Under the pieces are notes generated by a model. It ran no database searches, was not told where the DNA came from, and worked only from the letters and a program-made list of their open reading frames with translations. This document shows, one piece after another, positions 1 to 7,737 of a stretch of DNA of 40,924 bases. Source of the DNA: Acidobacteriaceae bacterium (GTDB lineage: Bacteria; Acidobacteriota; Terriglobia; Terriglobales; Acidobacteriaceae); contig PKVW01000025.1 in the NCBI GenBank assembly GCA_003131585.1, positions 670 to 41,593 on the forward strand. Reading direction: 5' to 3'. Within the stretch, counting starts at the first letter, position 1. Every line of letters begins with the position of its first letter. The position numbers were made by a program, and so were the translations under genes.

Positions 1-2556
1 TGCACCATCTACGAAATCGGCAAGCACGGTGAGCAGTCGTTCATTGCCATGGAATTTCTGGACGGCGTGACGCTGAAACATCGCATCGCCGGCCATCCCA
101 TGGATGTGGAAAGCTTGCTGACTCTGGCAATCGAAATCGCCGAAGGGCTGGAGGCCGCGCACAGCCAGGGCATTATTCACCGCGACATCAAGCCCGCCAA
201 CATCTTCATTACCCGGCACGAGCACGCCAAGATTCTTGATTTCGGGCTTGCCAAGGTATTGACCGCAGCAAGCTCAGCCAGCCAGGCCGGGCCCGACCCC
301 GCTATGGCTACGCTCGACGAAAGGCAGCTCACCAGTCCCGGCACAGCACTGGGCACCGTCGCTTATATGTCGCCGGAGCAGGTTCGAGGCAAGGATCTGG
401 ACGCGCGCACTGACCTTTTCTCTTTCGGCGCCGTGCTCTATGAGATGAGTACCGGCGCCTTGCCGTTCCGTGGCGAGACCAGCGGCGTTCTCTTCGACTC
501 CATTCTGAATAGATCGCCCGCCTCCGCGATCCGGTTGAACCCTGATGTCCCGCCGAAGCTGGAAGACATTATCCATCGCCTGCTGGAAAAAGATCGTGAC
601 CTGCGCTACCAAAGCGCCGCCGATTTGCGCAGCGAATTAAAACGCTTGAAGCGCGACACGGAATCGAACCGAACCGCTGCCTCGACGGCGATTTCCGGCC
701 ACCACGCAGTCGCAGAACCATCCCCCCCTGGCGAAACATCGCCCGCTTCACTCACCTCCGGCCATATCGCGCGTGTGCAAAGTTCAATCACCAATTCCAT
801 CAGCGACTCGCAGCAAATAGCCGGTCTCGCCTCCCGCCACAAGACGGCGCTAGCCCTCGGGCTGGCTATCGCCGTGATCGTTCTGGCGGCCTTCGGCTTC
901 CTGCTCTACCGCGGACGAGCCGGCACAGGCTCGGCAGCTAAGTCCCCTGCGGGACCCGGCAAAATCACGCAAATCAGTCACTGGAATAAGCTCATCAATT
1001 CAGCCCGGCTCTCGCCTGACGGGCACACCATTGCGTTAGGTTCAGCCGCTGGCGGAATCGAACAAGTCTTTCTCATGCTCACTTCCGGCGGTGAGCCGCT
1101 CCAACTGACTCACGATGAGGGCGACAAGATCGTTGAGAATTTTTCCGCCGACGGCACCGAAATCTACTATCGGCGCAACCTCGGTCGCGATGAAATCTGG
1201 GCCGTCCCCACCCTGGGCGGAGTTCCGCACCGCATGGTCCCAGGTAAGTTTCTGGCAACTTCGCCGGACGGCAATTGGCTCTACTATCTCAAAACGGATT
1301 CGCTCCAGTCCGTGTTCCGCGCCGGAAAATCCGGTCTGGTCGAGGAGAAACTTTTCAGCTTCGACAGTCCCTCTCGCCTGGCTGTCGCGATTCTTCCTTA
1401 TCCCGATGGAGAAAACCTGCTGGTCCTCTCGGCCAAAACTTCCAATGTGGGCGAGTTTCAACTCAATCGCTTGCACATAACCAGCCGCCAGGCAACCGAA
1501 CTGGGATCGTTGTCACCCACGTCACCTGATGTCGTGTGGGCGGAGCCCGGAAAGTCCCTGCTCTTCAGCCGCGAGGTCAACGGCCTCACCAATCTTTGGA
1601 AATTCGATCTGGCCAGTCAAGCTTTGACCCAGGTAACTTTCGGCCCCGGCCCCGATTACTCTCCCCTGCCAGACCCCGCAGGCAAGGGAATCTATTATGT
1701 GAATGGAAAGCAATCGGGCTTTCTCACCGTCTATCATCCCCAATCCCGCCAGTCGTCGGACATTGTTGCCGAGAACACTTCCCAACCCGCGATTTCACCG
1801 GATGGCAAGCGCGTGATGTACCTCAAGTTTCTTGGTCCGAATCAAAGCGAAGTCTGGGTCTCCGACTTGGATGGCAGCAACAAACTCAGGCTCGCTGCCT
1901 CGGGAAATTTTGACACCGGAGAGTGGACCCGTGACGGCTCGAAAGTAAGTTTTTTCGATCACTCCGGCAAAGAGGCCAAAGGATTCGTCGTCGGAACCGA
2001 CGGCCGTGGCCTTCACGAAGTAGCCAGGGTGGAAGCCTTGGACGGTTTTATGAATTGGTCGTTCGACGGACAGGCCATGTACCTCTCCACCCTCACCACC
2101 GAACACGGCGTGTCCGTCTGGAAGGCCAACGGAGACGGTTCCAACCCCCAACCTTTTCTCTTGGATTGCTCCAGCTCGATTGACGCTTCCCCGGACGGAA
2201 ATTACTTGCTTGGCTTTAGCTCCAGGGGCGACAAGGCGGGCATCTACGAGATCTCGATCCGCGATAAAAAATGCATCCCCTTACTTCCCGGCGTCGTAAC
2301 CGATGGCCTCTGGTTTGCCCCTGACTTCAAATCGTTTATCTATGGCGTCGCGGAGCAAGGCGGGGTGGTCTTCTACCGGCAAAAATGGCATGACGGACAA
2401 CTCGTCGGCAAACCCGAAGTAGCTTTAAAACTCCCTTTCAGTTTTCGCCTCTACTACAACGGCAACGCCTTCGATTATTCCCGCGACCTTTCCTCCATCG
2501 TCTATTCCCGTCCCGGCGGCGAAGCCGACTTCTACCTGCTAAGTCAAACCCCGTAA
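1..2556 (+). CDS. Receptor-type Ser/Thr protein kinase with beta-propeller tail, 5' truncated
   Basis: The reading frame is already open at base 1 ([14 protein letters not shown] precedes the first ATG at 49), so the Gly-rich loop and the ATP-binding Lys lie before the window. Visible kinase motifs, numbered from the ATG at 49, are the catalytic loop [10 protein letters not shown] (about residue 44), DFGLAK (about 64) and the activation-segment [10 protein letters not shown] hydrophobic segment (bases about 838-910) would anchor the protein in the inner membrane. About 530 residues follow with repeated SPDG / SADG / SPDGNWL-type turns, typical of PD40/TolB-like beta-propeller blades. This is known for acidobacterial PASTA-less kinases: the kinase phosphorylates Ser/Thr in the cytoplasm and the propeller probably senses something outside. 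The ligand is unknown. It resembles the complete kinase at 23962-26559 in this window. Family call is strong; the sensing role is inference. Confidence 0.93.
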   Translation, partial: CTIYEIGKHGEQSFIAMEFLDGVTLKHRIAGHPMDVESLLTLAIEIAEGLEAAHSQGIIHRDIKPANIFITRHEHAKILDFGLAKVLTAASSASQAGPDPAMATLDERQLTSPGTALGTVAYMSPEQVRGKDLDARTDLFSFGAVLYEMSTGALPFRGETSGVLFDSILNRSPASAIRLNPDVPPKLEDIIHRLLEKDRDLRYQSAADLRSELKRLKRDTESNRTAASTAISGHHAVAEPSPPGETSPASLTSGHIARVQSSITNSISDSQQIAGLASRHKTALALGLAIAVIVLAAFGFLLYRGRAGTGSAAKSPAGPGKITQISHWNKLINSARLSPDGHTIALGSAAGGIEQVFLMLTSGGEPLQLTHDEGDKIVENFSADGTEIYYRRNLGRDEIWAVPTLGGVPHRMVPGKFLATSPDGNWLYYLKTDSLQSVFRAGKSGLVEEKLFSFDSPSRLAVAILPYPDGENLLVLSAKTSNVGEFQLNRLHITSRQATELGSLSPTSPDVVWAEPGKSLLFSREVNGLTNLWKFDLASQALTQVTFGPGPDYSPLPDPAGKGIYYVNGKQSGFLTVYHPQSRQSSDIVAENTSQPAISPDGKRVMYLKFLGPNQSEVWVSDLDGSNKLRLAASGNFDTGEWTRDGSKVSFFDHSGKEAKGFVVGTDGRGLHEVARVEALDGFMNWSFDGQAMYLSTLTTEHGVSVWKANGDGSNPQPFLLDCSSSIDASPDGNYLLGFSSRGDKAGIYEISIRDKKCIPLLPGVVTDGLWFAPDFKSFIYGVAEQGGVVFYRQKWHDGQLVGKPEVALKLPFSFRLYYNGNAFDYSRDLSSIVYSRPGGEADFYLLSQTP

Positions 2557-3018
2557 CACCAGAACTCTTTTACCCGATGATTACCGGCGGACTAATGTCG
2601 CCAGAGTAACGATCCTGGGTTGCAGGCTGCCCCACTCGTCGCGCTTTGAGTCCGTTACGAAACTCAATGTCGCGCAACGACGGTGGGATAAACTCGATTC
2701 CAGCCGCGAAGCGGCGGCATGTGAAAGCCCGGCACGGCAGTGCCGGGAGGCCGGAGGTGGAACAAACCGAGTCCGGCGGCTGGCCAACCTTTGATTTTTT
2801 ATGCTGGCACCACCAAAACTGAGGCTGCCGCACCTTTCGCGGTTTTCGAAAGGTGCGCGCTTCGTCAGCCGGTAGCCTGGAGATTTCCCTTCATGCTCCT
2901 GTAGAGCCTGGACCACTTCCACGAGCCCTCATCGGCCAAGCCCGATCCGTTCGCCCAGGCGGCACGCAATGTTCATCCGTCACAGCCAGCCTATCCCGAT
3001 CTGTGATAACAATTCCCC
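2557..3018. other. Intergenic repeat-rich stretch with hairpins, no convincing gene
   Basis: This 462-bp gap holds no supported gene. It contains a perfect 8-bp hairpin (CCCGGCAC, loop GGCA, GTGCCGGG) at 2728-2747 and then the left inverted arm of the transposase element starting near 2773. Open frames on the minus strand run across these structures, but they have a low-complexity, Arg/Ser-rich composition typical of non-coding repeats. Confidence 0.5.
2773..2900 (+). repeat. Left inverted arm of RAYT element (REP-like, contains hairpin)
   Basis: This stretch is matched in inverted orientation by 3737-3860. The best-conserved core runs from CAACCTTTGATT through ATGCTGGCAC, AACTGAGGCTGCCGCACC and ends in AAGGTGCGCGC. 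The match then continues with more mismatches to the shared TGCTCCT at 2894-2900. Inside the arm lies a perfect 10-bp stem, GCACCTTTCG / CGAAAGGTGC, with a 7-nt loop at 2830-2856. Such imperfect palindromes next to Y1 transposases are the recognition hairpins (REP sequences) of RAYT enzymes in other bacteria. That role here is inferred. Confidence 0.8.
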
Positions 3019-3573
3019 GTGCCCGGACTTCATCGTTATTACGGAGCAGGCCACCTGCACTTCATCACCACCAGTTGCTATTACCGCCGTGCCTGGTTCG
3101 CCATTGAAGCCAACCGCGATCTGTTCGTTGAGGTGCTTGAGCAGGTTCGACGGCGCTACCATTTTGTCGTGGTCGGCTACGTCGTCATGCCCGAGCACGT
3201 CCATCTTCTGTTGAGCGAACCGGACCGGGGCAATCCGTCCGTCGTCATGCAGGCTATCAAGCAGGGATTCGCCCGCCGCCTGCTCGGGCGCCTGCGTGCC
3301 AACCGCGACCCTCGCCAGGCCGATTTGTGGGATGTCTCGTTAAACCCTCAGCACGTGTGGCAGCGTCGCTTCTATGATTTCGTAGTCCGCACCTATGAGA
3401 AGCGCCAGGAAAAGCTCCACTACATTCACCAGAACCCGGTGAGAGCCTCGTTGGCGCTCGAACCGTGGCAATGGCGCTGGAGCAGCGCTCCCCACCATCT
3501 TCGGGGAGAAAGTGGCCCGGTGCTGGTGAACGAATTGGTTATGGCCGAAATGAAGATACGGCCCGTCGCCTGA
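3019..3573 (+). CDS. REP-associated tyrosine transposase (RAYT, Y1_Tnp / IS200-like)
   Basis: This 184-residue protein, with a GTG start, has the layout of the Y1 transposase superfamily. The HUH metal-binding motif is HVH at residues 60-62 (in MPEHVHLLLSEP). The single catalytic tyrosine is probably Y135 in KLHYIHQNPV. The N-terminal RYYGAGHLHFITTSCY is characteristic of the REP-associated subgroup. These enzymes nick single-stranded DNA at hairpins and are thought to spread REP palindromes rather than themselves. The gene sits between two large inverted arms (2773-2900 and 3737-3860), each with a 10-bp hairpin, which fits the RAYT/REP arrangement. No Shine-Dalgarno sequence is obvious. Both catalytic motifs are intact, so it may be active. 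The family is clear; activity is inferred. Confidence 0.9.
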   Translation: MPGLHRYYGAGHLHFITTSCYYRRAWFAIEANRDLFVEVLEQVRRRYHFVVVGYVVMPEHVHLLLSEPDRGNPSVVMQAIKQGFARRLLGRLRANRDPRQADLWDVSLNPQHVWQRRFYDFVVRTYEKRQEKLHYIHQNPVRASLALEPWQWRWSSAPHHLRGESGPVLVNELVMAEMKIRPVA

Positions 3574-3649
3574 ATGCCGCCCAAAACTACGCAAAAACAT
3601 TCACACTATCCTGAATTCAACCGGCGGAATAGAATCATCCCGCGTTGCG

Positions 3650-3674
3650 CTGATCTAACACAGATTTAGATCAG
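3650..3674. repeat. Perfect 9-bp hairpin after the transposase gene
   Basis: CTGATCTAA and TTAGATCAG form a perfect 9-bp stem around the loop CACAGAT. No T-tract follows, so a classical intrinsic terminator is unlikely. It may be part of the mobile element or a site for a dimeric protein. Confidence 0.55.
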
Positions 3675-3736
3675 TACCTGCCGCGTTACTGGTGTCGGAA
3701 GGAACCCGGGGGAGGTAAAGAGGTTCATGCCTTCGA

Positions 3737-3860
3737 GGAGCACGAAGGAAAAGACTCTAGCCATCGGCGGTGGAGCGCGCACCTTTCGAAAACCACGAAA
3801 GGTGCGGCAGCCTCAGTTGTGGTAGTGCCAGCATAAATCAAAGGTGAGCCAGCCCCCGGT
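3737..3860 (-). repeat. Right inverted arm of RAYT element (REP-like, contains hairpin)
   Basis: This is the inverted partner of 2773-2900. It contains GCACCTTTCG / CGAAAGGTGC (3779-3788 and 3796-3805) with a 7-nt loop, then CTCAGTTGTGGTAGTGCCAG and ATAAATCAAAGGT, the reverse complement of the left arm apart from scattered substitutions and a short deletion in its T-run. Together the arms frame an element of about 1.1 kb. Confidence 0.8.
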
Positions 3861-4006
3861 CCGATATTTGCCGTAGAGTCCTGTTCTCGGCGCAAGCAAA
3901 GTAAGAATACTCGCTGCGTGCGTGTTGCCAGTCTTTCTCCAACTGGTCGTAAGCTTCGCACGTCATGACTGAGACCTCCCGAACAGATCAAACGTAGCAT
4001 TTTCCA

Positions 4007-4963
4007 ATGGCGAATACAAGGCGAATATGCCTACAATGGGAAATGCCGAAAGCCACACAGCCCCGCCAAATGAAACCCCTCAGGGAGTTCAACTATCAGC
4101 TTGTTGAAGAACGAATGGATGGTTTGCTCACGAACGTTGACCGGGACCTGCAACGACGACTAAAGCAGGCGACAATGGCGGGAGCGCACGACGCTGAGCG
4201 ATGTCTGACTCTCATGGTCATCTTCGTAAGATTTGCAAGAAACTCATACGATGCTGTTCGGTACATGACTGGTAAGACCCCCCTTGATGAAAGGCGGCGA
4301 GCTAACTATGTACTGGTTGTTCCTGCGATAAACCGGCAATTGCTAGATTTGCTCTTCAGCCTTGTTTACATGCTGGATGATCTCAGCGTGCGGTCGCTTC
4401 AATATCAGCAAGCGGGATGGAGAGAATTGAATCAAGAGCGTCAGATGTTCAAGACGCACTTCTCGAAAGACCCAGCATGGAATCGACATTTCGCAAACGT
4501 CAAGAAAGTACTGGATGATATGGTTGTTCGTTTCCGAATTGCTGAGGTGCAACGCAAGAACCCGAGGTCAGTCCCTTTCTGGAAGCAGCCATTTGAACTG
4601 AAGGACGAAAAAACGCAGAGCAGACCATTTCTCCGATACCTGGAAAAATGGCTTTATACAGACACGTCGGCGCAAGCGCATCTGACTTTCGGAGGACTCT
4701 TCATCATCGGTCAATTCCTCGTAGCCGACCTCGTTGGTGGGGAAGATGAGGAACTTGTGAAGACAAGAATGATTCAACAATTCCACTTCCGCCACTTCTC
4801 TAGAACTGCGATTGCCGCGCTGGCAATCGCTACGGAGATTGACGCTTACTACAACTTGGAGAACGCGAAGGCGGCTGAATACCTATGGAACATTTTTGCT
4901 GAATATGTCTTCGAAGCAAAGGAAATGCTTCAACAGCGATATGCAAAATTGATCGAGAATTGA
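4007..4963 (+). CDS. Hypothetical helical protein, AT-richer than neighbours
   Basis: I do not recognise this 318-residue protein with confidence. It reads as largely alpha-helical. A hydrophobic helix lies around residues 103-122 (VLVVPAINRQLLDLLFSLVY), and the segment LYTDTSAQAHLTFGGLF has a Ser/His pattern loosely recalling DUF5677-type proteins; that link is a guess. No signal peptide is present. No clear ribosome-binding site precedes the ATG at 4007; in-frame ATGs at 4043 and 4070 are alternatives. Base composition is visibly lower in G+C than its neighbours (25 of 60 bases in 4201-4260 are G or C), suggesting recent acquisition. It lies between the transposase and another orphan gene in the same orientation, separated from the latter by a strong hairpin. 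A defence or stress role is possible but unproven. Confidence 0.75.
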   Translation: MANTRRICLQWEMPKATQPRQMKPLREFNYQLVEERMDGLLTNVDRDLQRRLKQATMAGAHDAERCLTLMVIFVRFARNSYDAVRYMTGKTPLDERRRANYVLVVPAINRQLLDLLFSLVYMLDDLSVRSLQYQQAGWRELNQERQMFKTHFSKDPAWNRHFANVKKVLDDMVVRFRIAEVQRKNPRSVPFWKQPFELKDEKTQSRPFLRYLEKWLYTDTSAQAHLTFGGLFIIGQFLVADLVGGEDEELVKTRMIQQFHFRHFSRTAIAALAIATEIDAYYNLENAKAAEYLWNIFAEYVFEAKEMLQQRYAKLIEN

Positions 4964-4990
4964 TCGAGACGGCGTGAAGGTCTTAGGGGA

Positions 4991-5022
4991 TAAACCGGGG
5001 GAACCTGGGACCCCCCGGTTTA
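4991..5022 (+). terminator. Strong GC-rich hairpin between the two orphan genes
   Basis: TAAACCGGGGG (4991-5001) pairs perfectly over 11 bp with CCCCCGGTTTA (5012-5022) around a 10-nt loop. The following TGTTATTT is T-rich but not a run of T. It lies 28 bp after the stop of the upstream gene, so it probably ends that transcript. Confidence 0.6.
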
Positions 5023-5056
5023 TGTTATTTAGAATGGGGGTTACTGCGGAGGCTCC

Positions 5057-6142
5057 ATGAGTTCTGGCTCGCACTGGCACAACGTCGTCAGACTCGCGTG
5101 GAGCACTGGCGGAGTGGTCGCGATCAACGAGCCTGGAGCGGAGGTTCGAATCCACGCGGGTGTTGCTGGCACCATTGTCCACACGATACGCATTAGCGAC
5201 TACGGAGAGCTCTTTGCAAAACTAAGGGAACAAGGTCTTCCTACCCTGGCGGCTACGTTCGTCAAGGACCCTGAGGAGTTGCAGGGACTGCGCCCTTCAG
5301 ACTTCCGCGCAATGAGCACAGCCACCGACCGCTGGCTGTTATGGGAGGCCAGACAGGAGTGGAGGCAAATCGCCTTCGGCGCCGGACGTGTGGATCAGAT
5401 GCGGTTGCTCGATGTTGCATCACGCGTGGCGTCGGCGCTGACATACACCGAAATGCGCCTTAGCGACTTGGTAAATGCATACGGCATCCAGCTACGCGGC
5501 CACCTACAGGGCGATAAACCGAAGGACTACCAGGCCTTCAAAGACCTGAACAGCTTTGCAGTTTACAAAGCGATTCACGCCCTGTTCTGGGAACTTTCTG
5601 TTTTGCGTGATTCGCTGGCCGAGTTTGCCGGCGCTTTCTGTTTCTCGCACCCCGACTTAAGGTCGATGAAGGGACTACGAAAACTTCTCAGAAGCAGCGT
5701 GCAAACAGACGATCTCGCCAAGGAAATCGAGCGCGCCACCGACCCTCAGGGATGGGTAGCCACCTTCACTAGCTACCGAAATCTATTTACGCATCTCGCT
5801 CCAATGGAACAGGCGGCAGGCACGGCGTTCGCGGTGCAAGATATGCGTGAACTCCCGGGGGGTCTGTCGGTGCCACAGATTTACTATGCCCTACCGGGGA
5901 ACCTAGAAGAACTCACGCGTAAGCGGTCAAAAGGTGCCTTATTCAATACATTGCAGGAATTGGCCGCGGCCTCCTCGCGTCGGCACAACCGAGGCTCCGA
6001 GCCAGATGCACTCGAGTATCTCCACGGCTGTATTGACAAGTTTGCCCAGCTATCTCAAGTGTTCGCCGGGCGCTCACCGATTGCGCCAAAGCCCATTCAA
6101 ATAGGCCCTGATGATTTAAGGGGGCCAGTGCGGGTCGCGTAG
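5057..6142 (+). CDS. Hypothetical protein with a HEPN-type RNLFTH motif
   Basis: This 361-residue protein is not assigned to a known family. The start is well supported: GCGGAGG lies five bases before the ATG. The C-terminal half is helical (about residues 160-260) and contains R241-N-L-F-T-H246, which fits the R-N-x3-H active site of HEPN ribonucleases, preceded by a long helix (AVYKAIHALFWELSVLRDSL). HEPN domains are found in toxins, abortive-infection proteins and CRISPR-associated RNases, but also in inactive helical proteins. The N-terminal 110 residues look like a separate alpha/beta region with no motif I can name. It follows another orphan gene after a hairpin, and a DUF2442/DUF4160 pair follows on the opposite strand. 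The HEPN call rests on one short motif and its helical setting, so it is tentative. Confidence 0.75.
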   Translation: MSSGSHWHNVVRLAWSTGGVVAINEPGAEVRIHAGVAGTIVHTIRISDYGELFAKLREQGLPTLAATFVKDPEELQGLRPSDFRAMSTATDRWLLWEARQEWRQIAFGAGRVDQMRLLDVASRVASALTYTEMRLSDLVNAYGIQLRGHLQGDKPKDYQAFKDLNSFAVYKAIHALFWELSVLRDSLAEFAGAFCFSHPDLRSMKGLRKLLRSSVQTDDLAKEIERATDPQGWVATFTSYRNLFTHLAPMEQAAGTAFAVQDMRELPGGLSVPQIYYALPGNLEELTRKRSKGALFNTLQELAAASSRRHNRGSEPDALEYLHGCIDKFAQLSQVFAGRSPIAPKPIQIGPDDLRGPVRVA

Positions 6143-6196
6143 ATTTGCGCTACCCAAGGTTGGCGCCAACCGAACTTCCCGCGCGAATTCTATTAC

Positions 6197-6610
6197 TCAG
6201 CCCCGCGCTGCCTTCTTCGGTCTTCCCCCCATGCGCCCGTTGGCTTTGGCAGCGGCGCGCTTGTCCGCGCTTCTCGATCTGCCGCCAACCCGGCCCAGCC
6301 TCGACGCCATCCATCGCCTCGACCCAAGAAACCCCTCCACCAGACTGGGCAGATAAAGGTCGGCATCCAGCTTGGGGAAGTGAATGCCCAGGCCGGAAGG
6401 GCTGATCTCGATTTCCTCCAACTGCGAGGGCCTGGCGTTCTCCAATCCCTGCGCATCGCGCGGCAAAAAACTTACATCGAGCCTTGAACTGAGATGGATC
6501 ACCACACGCCCGGTTGCCCGGTCGTACTGCGCCGCAACCGCGTGCGGAACCGACGCCCGCACGCGTTCCCCCCGCCGGTTCGCCATTTCGAACTTGTCAT
6601 ACCCCGCCAT
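6197..6610 (-). CDS. DUF2442 domain protein, putative partner of DUF4160
   Basis: From the ATG at 6610 the protein has 137 residues. It begins MAGYDKFEMANRRGERV and includes LEEIEISPSGLGIHFPKLD and LYLPSLVEGFLGSRRWMA, which match the DUF2442 pattern (a short beta-rich domain with a conserved I-P-x-L-D-x-D-L-x-L-P-x-L segment). The tail is rich in Lys, Arg and Ala (KRAAAKANGRMGGRPKKA) and could bind nucleic acid. The in-frame ATG at 6661 would add 17 residues but lies deep inside the upstream gene, so I prefer 6610. It overlaps the end of the DUF4160 gene by 14 bp, indicating co-translation. DUF4160 and DUF2442 often occur as a pair and are suspected of being a toxin-antitoxin module; the function is not established. 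Confidence 0.8.
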   Translation of the reverse strand: MAGYDKFEMANRRGERVRASVPHAVAAQYDRATGRVVIHLSSRLDVSFLPRDAQGLENARPSQLEEIEISPSGLGIHFPKLDADLYLPSLVEGFLGSRRWMASRLGRVGGRSRSADKRAAAKANGRMGGRPKKAARG

Positions 6611-6845
6611 GAATGTTCCCCCACGCTCCGCACAATATTGCCAATTGATCTTCCAGGACACGCTCGACCCGGGCGATTTCCCGCCGTGAGAAGCCGTAGT
6701 TCTCCCGAACTTCGACAGGTCCCGCCGGACAATTCAAGGTGAACAGAGCCTCGCAGCCTCTTCCGATCACGTGCACGTGCGCCGGCCTGTGGTCGTTCGG
6801 ATAAACCACCACGCGCAGCCCGTCAAATCGTAAAACGGTCGGCAC
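6597..6845 (-). CDS. DUF4160 domain protein
   Basis: An 82-residue protein with a GTG start at 6845. MPTVLRFDGLRVVVYPNDH followed by RPAHVHVIG is the hallmark of DUF4160 (F-x-G-x-x-I-x-x-Y-x-N-D-H-x-P-x-H-V-H). The remainder, ENYGFSRREIARVERVLED, is a helical tail typical of the family. No strong ribosome-binding site is seen. The family is found beside DUF2442 genes in many bacteria, as here with a 14-bp overlap, and is suspected to be one half of a TA-like pair. Which partner is the toxin is not known. Confidence 0.82.
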   Translation of the reverse strand: MPTVLRFDGLRVVVYPNDHRPAHVHVIGRGCEALFTLNCPAGPVEVRENYGFSRREIARVERVLEDQLAILCGAWGNIHGGV

Positions 6846-6916
6846 AACAGAATCTTATCATATCCCAAGCGTTTAGGTTATTTGGAGGTGGGGTGCGGCC
6901 CCGTCCAGGACTTTTC

Positions 6917-7048
6917 CACAGCCCGCGTGTGACATCTGACCTTGTGCTCGCGATCGAAGTTGCGTAATCATAGTCGAGGCAGTGACGGTCCAGAGAGATC
7001 GAGTCAGGCCGCCCTAAGTCATTTGTTATCAAGATTTTGAGATCTAAG
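6917..7048. repeat. Dispersed intergenic repeat, copy A
   Basis: This stretch begins ACAGCCCGCGTGTGACATCT and ends with CCTAAGTCATTTGTTATC, AAGATTTTGAGATCTAAG. The same two ends, in the same order and at similar spacing, occur at 15838-15976 (TGTGACATCTAACCTTG and CTTAAGTCCTTTGTCGTC, GGATTTTGACCTCTAAG). The middle is not clearly conserved. It is probably a non-coding dispersed element; its function is unknown. Confidence 0.6.
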
Positions 7049-7123
7049 GAAGAGTGTGCAGTTGACACACAGAGGTCAAAATGAAAGCATCGAAGGGCCG
7101 TGACAGGGCGAACAGTGGAGCGT

Positions 7124-7378
7124 CTAGGACTCGGAGAAAGGGATGTTCTGCCGCAATATCTGGAGCATTGCGTCAAGCGTTTGCCTATCTGGATCGAAGT
7201 CACGCTCAGCTTCAGCAAAGCGACGTAGAAAGGCTTCGAGCTGATCCATCTGTCCTTGAAAAAGTTGAGCGCCTACTAAAACCTTCAGGAGATACACGGT
7301 CTGCTTCAGAACCGTCACATCAGAATTCAGTTGAAGTACCCTTGCGGCAAGAGATGCCACGGTGTTCTGCTGTGCCAC
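7124..7378 (-). CDS. Small coiled-coil protein, hypothetical
   Basis: This 84-residue protein starts with GTG at 7378, preceded by a perfect AAGGAGG eight bases upstream, which makes it a credible gene despite its size. The sequence is helical with heptad-like spacing of Leu and Val (VASLAARVLQLNSDVTVLKQ, then TVYLLKVLVGAQLFQGQMDQ). No family is recognised. It is divergent from the gene starting near 7453, with about 75 bp between starts. The opposite strand is also open here but gives a Ser/Arg-rich translation that looks like an antisense shadow. Function unknown. Confidence 0.6.
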   Translation of the reverse strand: MAQQNTVASLAARVLQLNSDVTVLKQTVYLLKVLVGAQLFQGQMDQLEAFLRRFAEAERDFDPDRQTLDAMLQILRQNIPFSES

Positions 7379-7452
7379 GGGGATTGCCTCCTTCGGAAAG
7401 AATTGAGAGTTCAGACCGGAAGATGATAACCTCCGTGACAGAGCAGGAACAG

Positions 7453-7737
7453 ATGAAAAAGGGAAAGAAGAATCCGCGCGCAGAACTAGAAACCATCCCG
7501 CCCGTGGACGAAGCGGAGTTCACCGAAGTCATCCGCAAGATGGTGAACACTTCGCCTGTCACAAGGAAGGACGTGGAGCGCCGGGGAATTCAGCGCCGGA
7601 AGAATCCCGAAGCCAACCCGCGCTACTTGCCTGTGTTTGATTTTAGCCAGCCGCCGATGAAACTCTCTGCCGAGGAGTCGAAACAGGTCAAGCTGACAGA
7701 CGAGGCAAGCCGGGAGTATCGCAAGAAAAAGAGCTAA
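7453..7737 (+). CDS. Small charged hypothetical protein
   Basis: A 94-residue protein from the ATG at 7453, which has AGGA five bases upstream. The frame is open from 7081, but the stretch before about 7423 overlaps the better-supported minus-strand gene at 7124-7378, so the long version is probably not real; an ATG at 7423 is an alternative. The protein is Lys-rich and acidic in alternation, with ETIPPVDEAEFTEVIRKMVN, a short helix, and VFDFSQPPMKLSAEESKQV. It has no signal peptide or membrane segment. The style recalls small antitoxin-like or DNA-associated proteins, but no family is recognised. Its stop overlaps the stop of the convergent gene at 7734 by 4 bp. Confidence 0.6.
   Translation: MKKGKKNPRAELETIPPVDEAEFTEVIRKMVNTSPVTRKDVERRGIQRRKNPEANPRYLPVFDFSQPPMKLSAEESKQVKLTDEASREYRKKKS

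Larger units (their letters stand above)
3574..4006. other. Intergenic stretch carrying the right arm of the RAYT element
   Basis: This 433-bp gap contains the hairpin at 3650-3674 and the right inverted arm. After about 3860 nothing recognisable is seen up to the next gene. A short frame starting at 3727 (MPSRSTKEK...) runs over the repeat and is not called as a gene. Confidence 0.5.

Noticed and set aside
2570-2922. Minus-strand open frames in the gap before the RAYT gene
   Set aside because: They run through hairpins and the inverted arm of the element and have low-complexity composition.
3725-4000. Minus-strand frame across the right inverted arm
   Set aside because: It overlaps the repeat, with Arg/Ser-rich composition and no support as a gene.
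7081-7452. 5' extension of the plus-strand gene ending at 7737
   Set aside because: The extension is Ser/Arg-rich and lies antisense to a minus-strand gene with a perfect ribosome-binding site; the natural start is near 7453.
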